NCBI RefSeq assembly: GCF_000226095.1
Contig: NC_016474.1
Location: forward strand, 4,092,001-4,156,000
Length of the DNA stretch: 64,000 bases
Source: Thermothelomyces thermophilus ATCC 42464
Lineage: Eukaryota; Ascomycota; Sordariomycetes; Sordariales; Chaetomiaceae
Direction of reading: 5' to 3'
Shown: one piece after another, positions 28,368 through 39,780 of the stretch
Layout of the letters: the number at the start of each line of letters is the position of its first letter
Position numbering within the stretch: the first letter of the stretch is position 1
Program-made: the position numbers and the translations under genes
The notes under the pieces: generated by a model
Databases searched by the model: none
What the model was told of the DNA's origin: nothing
Seen by the model: only the letters and a program-made list of their open reading frames with translations

Positions 28368-30088
28368 TTGGCGATATCGTTTCCGCCATCCTCCCCGTCG
28401 TCCTTCACTCTTTTTTTTTTTTCTTACCCGCTTGTATTTCATCCTCACGCAGTCCTAGGATTGACTGTACTTAGTGGTGTGACGATGGCGGCCCTTCTTT
28501 TCAGTCATGTACTAATCAATAAATGTACATGGCTCGGGATCACGGAGTTCGGGAGTCTGTTGCGCATTGGGAAGCTAGAGGCAGTATCTGCCGGGGGTGG
28601 TAAATCTGGTACTGCCAGTTGGCCTCAGAGAGGAGGCTGAGTTACTCCTCTTTCCGTTTACTATATACCCTCTACTGGATATGAACTTCCTCCTTCTTCT
28701 TCCCGCATGCATGCCTTACCTGTTCTCCTGCTTCCTTGCAACGGTCTGTCGCCCATAGCAAAGTGGTGCAGGAGCGACACCCTCCCTCACTCCGTTCTCC
28801 CTTTGGCCGACGCTTCCTGCGGATGCTAAGACCCTAGACCTTCCTTGCGCCTTCTCTCCTCTGCCCAACAACCCTCCCGGGGGTGCCGACTCGGATCAAC
28901 ACCAAGCAAGAAAAAGGCGCCGATTTCCGCGCCCTCCCGGGCCGCTCCCGTGCATCTCAACTCGCACACCTAGCAGCGCCGCTCATCACTTCACAATTGT
29001 CCAACTAACCGCAGGCAATACCGACCCTCCTGCCCCCGCCACCGGTCTAGTCGGGCCTCTATTACCAATCCATTCCCTAGCTTAGCAGTTTGAACCCGGT
29101 TGCGCGCACGCGTGAGGTCCCTTGGGTCTCAAGGGGGCTTACGCCCTCCGAGAGACGAGGAGACTCAAGTCAAAACCTCACGGCCCGACCGCTTTAGCCT
29201 CCCAACGCTGCGCAACAACACCGAACGACGTCCTCCCAGACTGACGCAGCCTGATGGGCGTGTTTCGTCGCGGCGGTTTCGCACCAGGCCTCGCTCGCTC
29301 TGCTCGGATTTCATCCAACCAACCCCTGTCTCCTTTTCCTCGGAGGAAAAAAAAGAATAAGATTGGGAAAAAAAGGTGGTGGCCAGTCGGTTGGGCCGCT
29401 TCCCGAGACACAGACTTGGCGCATGCGCCGCATGCAGTGCGCTGGGCGAGGACCGGGCCCCAGCCCAACTCGCGAATGGAGGACAATGTTTCAGGCCACT
29501 GCGGTTTCTTCTTGCTTACTTTGTCTTCTTTTTTTTCCCCTCTGCTGACTCATGACCTGAACTCCCCCGTGCGGAGAGCCCGGCGGCCGATGTTCGCATG
29601 TCCCATGTATGTGGGTACGTACAGTATATACTTACGGAGTATCATGTGCAGTGCCCATACGTACCCGTTGGGGTTGATCATCATGTTGATCCGGCAGCGG
29701 TGGGTTTGGAGACCAGTCGTGAGGAGGAACGCTCATAGAGAATTGCGGCCGAGGGATGCATCTCGTTCATTCGAGTCGTAACATAACATGACAAAGGAAA
29801 TAAGTGACGCAACCTGGTCCAGACAGGTGTTGTTTTGTGTTCTGGCCTCCCGGCCGTCACACGAGAACCACCCAAGACAAACTCCCCAACTTCCCCAAAA
29901 CAATGCCAAGGGTCGACGACGATGAAGAGACCAAATGACCCAGACACCGAAGCCAAGCACCACCCACCCACACCCACATCATCACAAGAAGTTCCATGCA
30001 TCGCAAGTCGTGTCCTCCGATTCTATCAAGGAACGCCACAGAAAGGAGAAAATAAAAATGGAAAAAAGAAAGGAAAAAAAAATAATGC
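28368..30088. other. Intergenic, no gene recognised
   Basis: This 1.7-kb gap between the 3' ends of two convergent genes shows only short overlapping open frames with low-complexity translations. It contains a T-run just after the upstream stop (28411-28421) and a TACGGAGTA word at 29633-29641. Confidence 0.6.
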
Positions 30089-31429
30089 TCAGTACCTGTA
30101 CCCGTCACCCGCATAGATCCGGCTCCTCTTGCTCCTCTTCCCGCTCTCCATCTCGTCGTACCCATACCCATACCCGCCGCCGCCGCCGCCGCTCCCGCTC
30201 CAGTCCCACTCGTCCCGGCCCCGGGGCTGGCGATCCCGGCCCCTGGGAATCTCCATCCTCTCGATCGCCCGCCGCAGGTCCGCGATGTCGTCCGCCTCCT
30301 CCCGCGCTTTCCCCTTGCTCTTGCTCTTGCCCCCCCACGGGTCGCTCGCGCTGCGCTTCAGGATCCCCTTGATTTCCCCGGACGTCGTCGTCGTCGTCGT
30401 CGTCGACAGGCGCGGCCGGCTGGCGATCTCGGCGTTCTGCCGCTCCCGCCGGGCGCGCACCTCGTCCTCCCAGCGGAGTTGTTTGCGGCTGGCGGAGGAG
30501 GAGGAGCCCGTCGCGGTCGAGGCGGATCCGTCGATGTGGTGGTGAACGACGGCAGCGCCGGGCGCGCGTCGCGGCACGTACGCGCTGCCGTAGGGGTCCA
30601 TCATGCTCACCGGCAGCGCGGCCGCGGCCTCGTCCGGGTAGCCGGACCCGGACGTGGAGTTGCGGCGCTTGGCCTCGCGGCGCTGCCGGCGGCGCTCGTC
30701 GTCGTCGTCGTAGATCACGTACCCTTTCGGGTCGTCGGTGCGTCGTCGGGAAGGGGCGGCGGCAGCGTCGGCGTGATTGAGTCCGGAATAGTAGCCGTAG
30801 TCGCTGCTGTCGCGCTCGAGAGAGGTCGAATGCCGGCGGCGCCGCCGGCCGTATTCTTCTGCAACCGGCACCAGGCCCAAGGGGATGTCGCGGCTGCTCG
30901 AGCGGGATCGGGACCGGGAAGATTTGCCGTCGTCGCGCCCGCGGTCTACGTACACAATGTGGGGGTCGGTGACGGTGCGCTTGAGGCGCAGCTCGCGGTC
31001 ACGGTCGCGGTCGCGGTCGCGATCGTAGCGTGAGTCGAGAGAGTCTCGGGGGTCATGCCGCTTCGAGGAGCTGCGGTAGCCGTATGTGTCGTAGCCACCC
31101 GCAGCGTACAGGTCGTGGGAGTCGTGATGCTTGCTGCTGGGGTTGGAGCCGCCGCCCATGTAAATGCCCGAGTCGCGCCTCCCAGACGGTGACGACGACT
31201 TGGCGCTGCGCGGTGTGCGGCTCGAAAAGTAGGGGGTCGGCTGGCGTTCCGAGAGGCTCCGGCGTGACTCGGCCTGGACGTCTGCGAGCCTGGTGAAAGG
31301 GAACTTGCGGTCATACCTGCGCACCTCGGGATGGGAGCATCTCCTGCCGTCTCGACAAGGGTACGACTTCTCGGTGATGTCCTGGGCCCCGTCCGCATAA
31401 GTATTGTAGTAGACCTTGGTGAGACACAT
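30089..31429 (-). CDS. Intrinsically disordered Arg/Ser/Asp-rich fungal protein
   Basis: A single exon encodes 446 residues. I chose the ATG at 31429, giving MCLTKVYYNTYADGAQDITE, because the frame extends upstream to 31501 without another ATG and because this Cys-containing N-terminus looks like a conserved fungal start. The first 50 residues or so (with YPCRDGRRCSHPEVRRYDRKF) are the only part likely to be folded, and the Cys pairs could bind metal. The rest is low complexity: RD repeats near residues 132-143, RS-rich and poly-Ala segments, an acidic DDDDERRRQRRE stretch, a poly-Thr run and a Gly/Tyr-rich tail. Basic clusters such as KRSKRSR near the C-terminus could act as nuclear signals. 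Function is unknown. It converges on the membrane-protein gene to its left. Confidence 0.75.
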   Translation of the reverse strand: MCLTKVYYNTYADGAQDITEKSYPCRDGRRCSHPEVRRYDRKFPFTRLADVQAESRRSLSERQPTPYFSSRTPRSAKSSSPSGRRDSGIYMGGGSNPSSKHHDSHDLYAAGGYDTYGYRSSSKRHDPRDSLDSRYDRDRDRDRDRELRLKRTVTDPHIVYVDRGRDDGKSSRSRSRSSSRDIPLGLVPVAEEYGRRRRRHSTSLERDSSDYGYYSGLNHADAAAAPSRRRTDDPKGYVIYDDDDERRRQRREAKRRNSTSGSGYPDEAAAALPVSMMDPYGSAYVPRRAPGAAVVHHHIDGSASTATGSSSSASRKQLRWEDEVRARRERQNAEIASRPRLSTTTTTTTSGEIKGILKRSASDPWGGKSKSKGKAREEADDIADLRRAIERMEIPRGRDRQPRGRDEWDWSGSGGGGGGYGYGYDEMESGKRSKRSRIYAGDGYRY

Positions 31430-33886
31430 GGTGGGCAGCGTTGGCAGCGCCCTGGAGAAAGAGCGACGTGAGGTCTCCGATATACGGCCCGGCGAGAGCA
31501 CGAGGAGGGCGGTAAAGAGATATTAAGCTTCCCTAAGGCAACGTGCCTGAAGGGGGAGCTGTGATATCGAAGAGGAGGCGTGAGAGCTCAAGTTTGCTAT
31601 CAGTCGGCCGTATCCGAGACAAGGCAGTCAGGGTGTCTTCTGACATGAGTCAACGACATGAGGTCATCGAAGAACACCGAATGGGTGAGGAACGACGAGG
31701 CCGAGGTCCGCAACGAGATATATCGAGGTCAGTCGCGTCCAGAGTTAGCGGTGCCCGCGACAGACCGTGTTTGAGGGCGGGCTAGGTGGTGACAGCCGTT
31801 TTTGCGAGGCTATGGTTGCATACGGGTTGGATAAGGTGGTTATCAACCGGGGCCGACGACCAGAAGGCGGGCGGCCTGTTTTTGTTATATACGCAGTAGA
31901 ATGGGATGTGAGGGCGGGCCCATAGGATGGTTGACCCAGTCAGTACCACACCCCAAGCCGGCCCTCGCCCAACCTGGCATGCTGCTTAGCCGCATCTCTC
32001 AAGCGGCACCCCCTTCCCGCCCTCGCCATGGATGTTTGCGGGAAACGATGCAGTGAAGGGGTGGTTTGTGACGGTGTTCTGTGTGGTCAAGACCCTCCAA
32101 AGACCAGGGGTGAGTCTAGTGTATGTTTAACCCACATGCGGAGGAGCTATGGGCAAGGGTGTGGCTACCGGAAGCCAATGAGACATCGACGGCAATGGCT
32201 GAGCTGGACGGGTGACCCTGATAGGTCGCTGGTGGGTGTGGACTGCCGGGAACGCAAGGGTCCTGTGACACTTCCCGCTCTTCCCTGTTCACCCCACCAT
32301 CGATGCCCCGATCCTGGCGAATCGTTGGTGGATGACTTGAAACGGCAAGTTGGGGGACGTGAGCGGCGCATCCGGCGGGCTGGAGCACAGCAAGACGAAA
32401 CGGGACTGTCTTCGCAGAGTTAGTACACGAACAGGCTCGTAGACGAGCCCACGAACCTTCCTCATCCCGTGACATTGATGAACACAAATTTCAATACTCA
32501 TCCGGCCGAGGGAACTCGACAGGTCAGTGCTGCCTCTTTTGAGGTGGGGTGCATCAGCAGATTGAAGCAAAAAAAGGCATCTTGCTTTTTTCTCACCGAG
32601 AGCTCGTCAGACTCCGAGACCTCGTGCTGCTGTGCCACTGGGGTTGCCTGTTGGTCCAACGACCGGCAGACGGAGGACGAGAGCGACGAAACACCCATGC
32701 CCTTAACTCCGGCCTAGCCCGCCCTGTTGTTACAGGCCGGTATCAAAAGGAGGCGCGGCCAACTTCAGAGAGCGGTAGTGCTGCATGCAGGAGCCGCAAT
32801 GCATGTCATTTCGCAGCGAATCCGCTCGGAGATCGGCGAATGCATCGGAAGCTTGGCTTCTCATAAACAGACGAAGGCCCATCACCCGAGTCAAGGACCG
32901 AGCTGGTACTTTGATGAGTACTAGAAGACGAACCGAAAAGCACTGCCACCGTTTGTTCGTCATGACCAATTGATCACGACGTGCGCCACCATTTTGCGTT
33001 GCGCAAGTCATCGATCAGCAGGTATACTGGTGGAACTTGCGATCGTGTGTTAGAGTATCCGTATGCGATAACGAAGGAGCTCACCGAGGGAGATCCTTTT
33101 TTTTCTTGGGCCAAGATGATGCGTAATTAAGGCCGTTGTGGATGCTTTTGTTTACGGTCGCCGAGCCGAGGAGGCCCAATGACGAAGATCGACTGGCTCA
33201 ATTTGTTGGCTGTCATTCACCGCAGCTTCGTGAAACTTGCCACCATGTACGGATTGCTTTGTACATACTTCGTAAATGTTGTGCTTCCTAGTATTTCGTA
33301 GCCCAACAGGGCTTGTTGACGCGCGTAGGGCCGTGCCGACTGACCCACCACATCCCTACGCTAGCGGCTGCTGGTGGGATATTTTGCAGAGAGCCGGGAC
33401 AAGCTGTGGTGGAATCCATACACACCAGCCGTTCACCGAGGTGACTGAGGTCATTGAGCTCCAGAGCACCCAGGATTACGATGCTCTCCATTCCTGTTTT
33501 TCTGTAAACAAGGCCGCATTTTGGCCACCTACCTTGGCTCGCGATACCGAGCCTGCCGGGTGTTCCTCAGTGGAGTCTTGGGCGATCAGACTCAGCAGGC
33601 TATTTCCTGTCGTTAGCACAACAAGAAGATCCCCCGGTATTGCATGTATGTACAACCAGAACCCGTATTTGTCGGAATGGTGGTTGAAGGTTCGCAAAGA
33701 ATAGGGCAAGAACTCGGCATTCATCACGATGCAGGAAGTAGCTCGGGCGACTTCGAGAGTGTGGTGTTCTGGCTTCGAGAGTGGGGAAACGCAGGCAGCG
33801 TCAGCAATCCACCATTTCCCAAGGAAGTATGAAACACCATCGAAGAATACAAACGACGATGCTTGGTAGGTGCCCGTATGCGGTGC

Positions 33887-33921
<35 letters not shown>

Positions 33922-34685
33922 AGGTCGTGGTTCCAGATAGGTGGAGCATGGTTCTCCCTGCAGCTAGGGTCTAATCAGGAACTGAACTGAGTGAACCTTG
34001 ACATCAATGAAAGACAGCAGTCGCTCCTGCCAGGGACCAAACGGCGTTCCCACTGCCTAAAACTGCAGGCCCCTTCAAGCCCAAATCGGCAGCAGGCGAC
34101 CCTTTGAATACATACAAGTCTCCCATGAACCAACCAAGCAACAAAGCAAGCTCCAATGTGGGGCACGAAACAAGCTCCATCATCAATGTGCATCGCTGAT
34201 CTCGCCTGTTCCCGCTTGATTCCGACTGCAACGCTGTGAAGGCAACAAGTGGCCATGTGAGACAAACCGCCCGGCCGAGCGATCAACCAATGGCGCCATT
34301 CCAACAGCATGTGCTAGCGTCATTGACGCCTGGAAGCTAAGCTTCAGAGGACACACTGCAGCCACGACTTGCCATTGCACCCGAATCAGCATCCCACCAT
34401 TTCTGTGTGCGGTAGTTCATGTTCAACGACGCTCAAAGGTTCGATCTCCCATGGAGCAGCTCAAGATTGGTGTTTTGAATGATCCCAGAAATGTGGCATT
34501 TATTTAGTAGTACGTCCGTACCTTACGCGGCATCAGTTACGAAGCTGTTATCCGTACTTAATAGCTTTGCCTCAGTCTCTCAGAAATACCAGATACCTAG
34601 GTACCTATGTCCCCTAATTACAAAACGGCCAGCGCTGTCTCATCACCTTATCGAAGTACATAGGTACAGAGAGTCAATAGGAATA
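31430..34685. other. Long intergenic interval, no gene recognised
   Basis: This 3.3-kb interval holds overlapping open frames on both strands up to 157 codons, none with a recognisable domain or a convincing start and splice structure. It includes a 32-base A run (33888-33919) and TACCTAGGTACCT-type palindromic words near 34594-34607. Un-annotated exons or non-coding RNAs cannot be excluded. Confidence 0.5.
33888..33919 (+). repeat. 32-base poly(A) run
   Basis: An uninterrupted run of 32 A lies in intergenic DNA. It could be a simple repeat or the tail of a retroposed sequence. I saw no target duplication or recognisable body upstream. The exact length in an assembly is unreliable. Confidence 0.8.
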
Positions 34686-35925
34686 TTAATAAGAAGCTTT
34701 TCCGATGCCCCAAACCTTGAACCCCAGTCCAATAAACTCAGCATGATCGACAACGTTGCGGCCGTCGAAAACCCAGCGCTGCCCTGCATCAAACCCGTAA
34801 CTTCTACCCAGTCCACGGCTTCTGTGTCGTGGATCCTGGCTTGCCCGAGCCCGCATTGACTATGTGCAGTTGGCGAGGCATGGCGCTAGCGGTTTGAGTC
34901 TCCGCAAGAGATCACCCGAGGGAACAGCGATATTCTTCCAGGCCATTCATTCTATCTCGAGGATGCTCAACTCCCTCAGGCTACCGTCAGGACCTCGAGC
35001 CGCGAACACATGAGCACCACTCTTCGCGGTCTTGGCCGGCCTCGTTGGTCGATTGCCCAGACCGCGTCCGTGGAACTGTCTCCATGGTGTCAGAATGCAA
35101 GCGGCACTGGGCCCTCGAATGCACCATCTCCAGCCGGCAGAGATCTTCACCCTCTCCATCTGGACAGTGCTGAGGCCAATTCGCCGGACCTCTTCGAGAA
35201 TGTCAGCCGCAGCGCAACCAGGGTCAAACACGGCGATCTCCTGCCGCATCTCGGATGCTAGATCCTTGATAACGTGAACGGCAATACTGTTCCGCGTGTC
35301 ATTGGTTCCATCCTTGAAAGTGAAACCCAAGATCACAATCTTCTTTCCTCGTAGGGACCCGTTCAGCTCTCGCACGACACGGCGGGCAAAACGCTGGCGT
35401 TGATCCTCGTTGATCTTCAAAAGATCGCCAGCCAATATTCCGCAACGACATCGAGATGTAGCTCCTTCGCAAGGTATGCAAGGTTCCGGATATCTTTCTC
35501 GAAGCACGAGCCGCCGAACCCGACGCCTGCCTGCAAGAGTTTGGACCCCAGTCTCTCGTCCTTCCCAACAGCTGGGCTCACGTCATCCACGTCGGCGCCC
35601 AAGTTAATCTCCTTGCACATGACGCTCACCGCGTTGATGCTGCTGATGCGCTGGACGAGCATGGTATTTGCCACGAGCTCGGTGAGCTCGCTGCTGAAGG
35701 TGTTGGCAGTCACTCTCCGGCAAGCAGGCACCCACGCCGCATAGACATCCTTGAATACGGCGGCCACCTGTGTTCCGGCAAGAGTCTGAGCGCTGCCGAT
35801 GAGGATCCATCTGCGTGGGGAGCAGCGCGGTGTACAGGAGGGCCCCGCTGGAGAAGGTCGGCGGGACAGCCGAGACTGGCTTCTCGGAGGATGTCCATGC
35901 CGGGTAGGCTTGTTCTTTTTTTTCT
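34686..35925 (-). pseudogene. UDP-glucose 6-dehydrogenase pseudogene, N-terminal part missing
   Basis: UGDH oxidises UDP-glucose to UDP-glucuronate with two NAD+. On the minus strand the family's blocks appear in order: ILIGSAQT (near 35.8 kb), KDVYAAWVP, the middle-domain TELVANTMLVQRISSINAVS, the catalytic-cysteine block GGSCFEKDIRNLAYLAKE (near 35.49 kb), the C-terminal block KKIVILGFTFKDGTNDTRNS (near 35.3 kb), AACILTPWRQF, and the final VFDGRNVVDHAEF with GFKVWGIGK, ending in TAA at 34686-34688. The blocks lie in different frames: there is a shift just after the EYW motif near 35.42 kb and another near 35.82 kb, and the C-terminal stretch between 34.83 and 35.0 kb is interrupted. The N-terminal Rossmann domain, well over 100 residues, is absent. 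It is divergent from the GT2 remnant starting 60 bp away. This is not a functional enzyme as read here. Confidence 0.85.
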
Positions 35926-35987
35926 TTTTCAGATGCCAAGCATATATGCTACACACACATATAGGTGAGCAGAAAGAGTATTGAACA

Positions 35988-36778
35988 TTGCTGACGAGAG
36001 CGAGCAAGTCCGGTGCCGTCGACCGTGGCTGGAAGGTCAAGTACGTCCCGCTGTGTTTGGCAACGGGCATCTGTCCAAATACTCCGCGCTCCTTTTTCTC
36101 GCAGCAGATGCGCTGGGCCCGTGGCAGCACCACTCTGTTTACCACCAAGAACTTTTGGACGTCGAACTTGACTGTCATGCAGAAGATATGATACCTCTGC
36201 GGTAAGCAGCTACCCCCAACTCACCGCTTTGCGTTGGAGAAGGAGAGAGAAAGAAGGAAATGGAGGTGTAATCAGTGTTAACGAAAAACCAGGGCTTTTG
36301 TACTACTCTGCTGTTTCGCTCGGCATCTTCGTCTCGCCCATCCCGAGGCATTCTCCTCTTGTTCTTCCGACCCTAGTGGTTCAAGTACTCCAACCTGGCC
36401 TTCGCCGTTCCGTCCATCATCCACAGCTCCCTGCTCTTTCGCTTCTGGACCAAGGCGAAATACGGCTTCGACGTGCAGCACGCCATGGTTGTGCAGTCGT
36501 ACGCCTACCTGATGGCTATCAAGGACCGCCTGCTGGGCATCGAGCTGATGTGGGCCGCGTCCGGCGATAGAAAGGCCCACAAGGGCAACAAGTACTGCAA
36601 CATGCGCATTCTGTGCTGGGTGTGGACCATCGTCACCCTCGGTGGCGTCATGGCAGCCGTTACCTACTACTGGCTGCTGAGTGGGTTTCCGTGGTACCAA
36701 ACCATCCCTCTGCTTGTGCTCAACATGTACAACCTCTACATTGCCCACTACTTTCTCTTCTGTTCGTGGCGGTGGTAG
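35988..36778 (+). pseudogene. GT2 processive glycosyltransferase (hyaluronan/chitin-synthase-like) remnant, 5' half missing
   Basis: The remnant opens at LLTRASKSG and GWKVKYVP, which corresponds to the region just after the GDD-type motif of processive GT2 synthases. It then has the product-binding QxxRW motif (QQMRWARGS, codons at 36102-36116), followed by FFTT-like membrane-proximal sequence. A TGA interrupts the frame at 36189-36191. A likely intron follows, with donor GTAAGC near 36202 and acceptor CCCTAG ending at 36376; the exact junction does not keep frame cleanly. The second exon (36377-36778) encodes FKYSNLAFAVPSIIHSSLLF and several membrane segments and ends CSWRW before TAG. The substrate-binding domain with DXD and all earlier exons are missing. 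This family is often annotated in fungi as polysaccharide synthase Cps1-like, and its relatives are needed for hyphal growth on surfaces in some plant pathogens. It is head-to-head with the UGDH remnant. Confidence 0.82.
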
Positions 36779-37162
36779 TCCGGACGGCTCGATGCCGAGG
36801 CCGCAGCCGAGGAAACTCAAAGAGCAGGTGTGCAAATATCTACTAACAATGGCCAGGTCGAGACCAAGCACCCTAATGAATAGCAGCGGATGCATAATTA
36901 CCACTTACAATTACTCTCTTTAATTCAAGTCGAATCTACAGGAGCAAAGGGCTGTTATCCTCGGCTGCGGGAATGTGGGTAATCTCAATGAGTTGACGTT
37001 TAAGAAGCCAATGCTGAGCTGAAGAAGCGAACGGGGTGCAATGACCACGTCAAACTCCCGCAAGGTTGCGAATCCGTGCAAGTATATTCTCCTCAGCTCC
37101 GCGATAATACTCATTGAAGCGAACATATGCATCCCAGGAGCGAGATGGGAGTGCCGGTACGT
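36779..37162. other. Intergenic, no gene seen
   Basis: This is a short gap between the GT2 remnant and the 3' end of the NiCoT gene. No conserved reading frame is visible. Confidence 0.55.
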
Positions 37163-39114
37163 TCAGGCCGGCGGTGTGATGGTGGTATCCAGTTTCTTCG
37201 TGCTGTCCCCTGACGCTCCGACGGCGACCCCGTATCCGGGAGCACGGGGCTGGTCTCCAGGAAGCAGCGGGTCCGGGCTCTGCGGCTCCGAGCTCAGAGC
37301 CTCGGGGCTCTCGCTGTCACCGGGCGCCGCCCAGCGATGGGCCCTCCTATCCATGCGGCGCCTCCACGGCCGGTAGATGAGCACGGATCCCAAGCCGACC
37401 AGAAGGAAGAGGCCGCATATACAGCCACCGATGATGTCGTAGTGGTCGCCGATGGCGCCCACGCCTTCCCAGAAGCTCCCTTCGGGCTCCGCGACGTTCT
37501 CGACCAGGGACAGGACCTGGATGATGCCGATGAAAGCGGCAACAAAGACGGTGATGCCGGTCAGGACGATGGAATAGTACAGGATGGCAACCACGTCCCG
37601 GGAGAACACTTTAGACGTGTACAGGGCCATCATGAGGGCCCCGTCGGTCGTGTCCAGTAGACACATGCCCGCTACAGTAATGTTTCAAGCATCAATCAAT
37701 ATTGTCCGCGTGTACAAGAGAAAGAAAGAAAGAAAAGAATAAGGGAGGTTGGGGTGAAGAGAGCGTCCACTCACCGGTAAATAACGCCGGAAAGATGAGT
37801 ATCACCCAGATGCTCGTCCCCTGCGCTGCCTGGATGCTCGCGATCCCGAGGATCGCGATCTCGGAGCTGGTGTCGAAGCCGAGCCCGAAGAGGATGCCCA
37901 GCGGCAGCATCTTCCACGGCCGGTCGACCATCTTGAACACCTTCCGAAAGACGTTCGCCAGGAAACCCGGGCCCTCCAGCTGCAGCGGTTGCTGCTGCGT
38001 CCCGGTTCCGGTAGCGGCGACGTCCACCGCCGCGTTGCTCTCCTCCTCCTCCCCTTCTTCGAGGCCACCGCCTCCTCCAACACCCCGGTCCGCAGACGCG
38101 GCCCTCTGCTGCTGCTGCTCCAGGACGGCCCTCAGGCGGCGGACGAGGCGCCAGAGGACCCAGCCGTTGCCGGCGCAGAGCAGCAGCAGGAAGGCGGCGG
38201 AGACGCTGGTGCCGATGATGCCGCCGACGCGCTGGAAGTCGGAGAAGCGGTCGCGCAGGGCGCCGGCGGTGGCGGCGACGGCGACGCAGGTGACGACGAC
38301 GACGGTCGAGTGGCCGAGGCTGAAGAAGGTGCCGACGGCGACGGGTCGCTGGCCCGAGGCGATCAGGCGCCGCGTCATGAGGTCGATGGCGGAGATGTCT
38401 GTCAAGCAAATGTGATTGGTTTGTTTCCTCCCCTCCTGGCGGCGGCCGCCAGGCAGGGGAGAGTGAGGATGCGTTAGTTAGTCTTCTTCGTATTACTCTC
38501 CATTTTTTCCTCTGTTCATTCATTCTTGTTGCGGTTTTCTCTTTTTGGCTTTCAAAGAACAGCGAAGAGACTGTGTTCTCCGACGGCATAGCAAAGCAAA
38601 GCCAATGGACTGAACGACAAGGAGATACGCAAAAGGCAACATACGGTCTGCATCTAGGGCATGGCGGAGGCCGAGGGTGCTGTTTTATTAGTGTGTTAGT
38701 GAGATGTATAGTAGAGGTACGGGACTTGGTTACGAATTGCCTCTTCCGGCAATCGACAAGGGCTTGCGGGGAGGGGAAAAGGTGGGAGGGGTTTCGTGTG
38801 TGTTCTTCTGTGTAATGCCACGGTTTGAGGAAATCCAAATTGCCGACGACGTACTAGGAGAGTACTGCGGGCGAGATGAGCTCTGGGTTGTAATCTGTGC
38901 AGTGTCAGTTAATGAAAATTGCGGTTCTCGATCAGGACCGTGTCGAGGGCGTGCACATACGCAGGACTATTCCGGCGGCGACCCAGACCAGCCCATTAAC
39001 GAAGATGAGCAGGCCGATGAGTTGGAGAGCGGGTGCGGGGATGGCTCTGAGGTATCCCGGCCGGCGCAATTGTGACGCCCATCTGGGACGCGAGAAGTGG
39101 ACTCCGATAGGCAT
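37163..39114 (-). CDS. High-affinity nickel/cobalt transporter, NiCoT (NicO) family, five exons
   Basis: The spliced protein has 453 residues and moves Ni2+/Co2+ across a membrane. Exons on the minus strand are 39114-38961, 38894-38855, 38679-38645, 38398-37775 and 37671-37163. Each junction has a good donor (GTATGT, GTACGT, GTATGT, GTGAGT) and an AG acceptor, and the frame holds throughout. The metal-binding HX4DH motif of the family is H71-ALDA-D76-H77 and is encoded largely by the 35-nt exon 3. Other NiCoT signatures are FSLGHSTVV, LGFDTSSEIA and LFTAGMCLLDTTDG, the last split by intron 4. A long acidic and Gln-rich loop (about 160-215) is typical of fungal members. Hydrophobic segments begin at about residue 30. 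I infer the plasma or an organelle membrane. Nickel would serve urease; no urease gene is in the window. Confidence 0.92.
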
Positions 39115-39470
39115 AGGGATGTTGGTGTTGGGAGGCTTAGCCGACGGCGATATTCCGGCGCGCGCTGGAGATGCCCCTCCTTCTTTGACTTCCCCAGTTT
39201 GTTCGTGATTTTGAAAGGAAGGAACAAGAAATTTATAGAAGTGCGTGAAAGGTCAAAAAAACCTACTCAGAAATTTCTATCTCTTGACAAGATGGCAGGT
39301 TGGAGGGGAAGAGTCGAACTGGGTGACTTCATTTCAGATTCAGTGTACGGCAGGAGGGTTCAGGTTGGTTATGCCGACCTCGCATGAGCCCCTCAATGCC
39401 TTATCTTTGCGGGCGTTGTAGAGAACCTTAACGGCCTTTCTTGGCGTGGCGTGCATTGCTGTTGCGCTGA
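39115..39470. other. 5' flank of the NiCoT gene
   Basis: This is ordinary GC-mixed sequence upstream of the NiCoT start. I see no metal-responsive site that I could name with confidence. Confidence 0.45.
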
Positions 39471-39780
39471 GATAAGCTTATCAGTTGACCTTCAAACCTT
39501 AGCTTATCTAAGTGTTTTATTGATAAGTTGTTCTGTTAATAGGGGGGTCTAACTTATGCCGAGACCGTACAACAGGCTAATAGACCAATATATATTACTA
39601 AAGACATGAACTCCTCTAAGACTCCTAGGAGGCGGGGTAGTGAGGTTATATGTCTATATATATATATACATATATACATACCTATATATATAGCTTAGGT
39701 AATTAACCTTATATAGAATGGTCTATAGGTATATATATATATATATGTACAGGACGTAAGATATCTACGCAGGTCCGGAT
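39471..39780. repeat. AT-rich repeat relic
   Basis: This short AT-rich island in GC-rich surroundings begins at the perfect 12-bp palindrome GATAAGCTTATC (39471-39482). A related word (TTAGCTTATC) follows at about 39500-39509. Alternating AT and TATACA tracts run from about 39655 to 39747. Its composition matches the RIP-altered sequence on the left of the window. It may be a small decayed transposon or MITE, but I could not define termini. Confidence 0.5.

Noticed and set aside
29254-29781. 175-codon plus-strand frame
   Set aside because: No domain, atypical composition (poly-Lys, basic clusters), and several competing frames; treated as intergenic.
30479-31033. 184-codon open frame on the plus strand
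   Set aside because: It is antisense to the disordered protein gene and reflects its repetitive codons.
33276-33949. Open frames of 142 and 157 codons on opposite strands
   Set aside because: They overlap each other, one reads through the poly(A) run as poly-Phe, and neither has a recognisable domain.
35416-36178. UGDH as a functional gene with introns
   Set aside because: Frame changes occur inside conserved blocks without splice signals, and the N-terminal Rossmann domain is not found upstream.
36278-36904. 208-codon minus-strand frame over the GT2 remnant
   Set aside because: The plus strand carries the QxxRW motif and membrane segments; the minus frame is a shadow.
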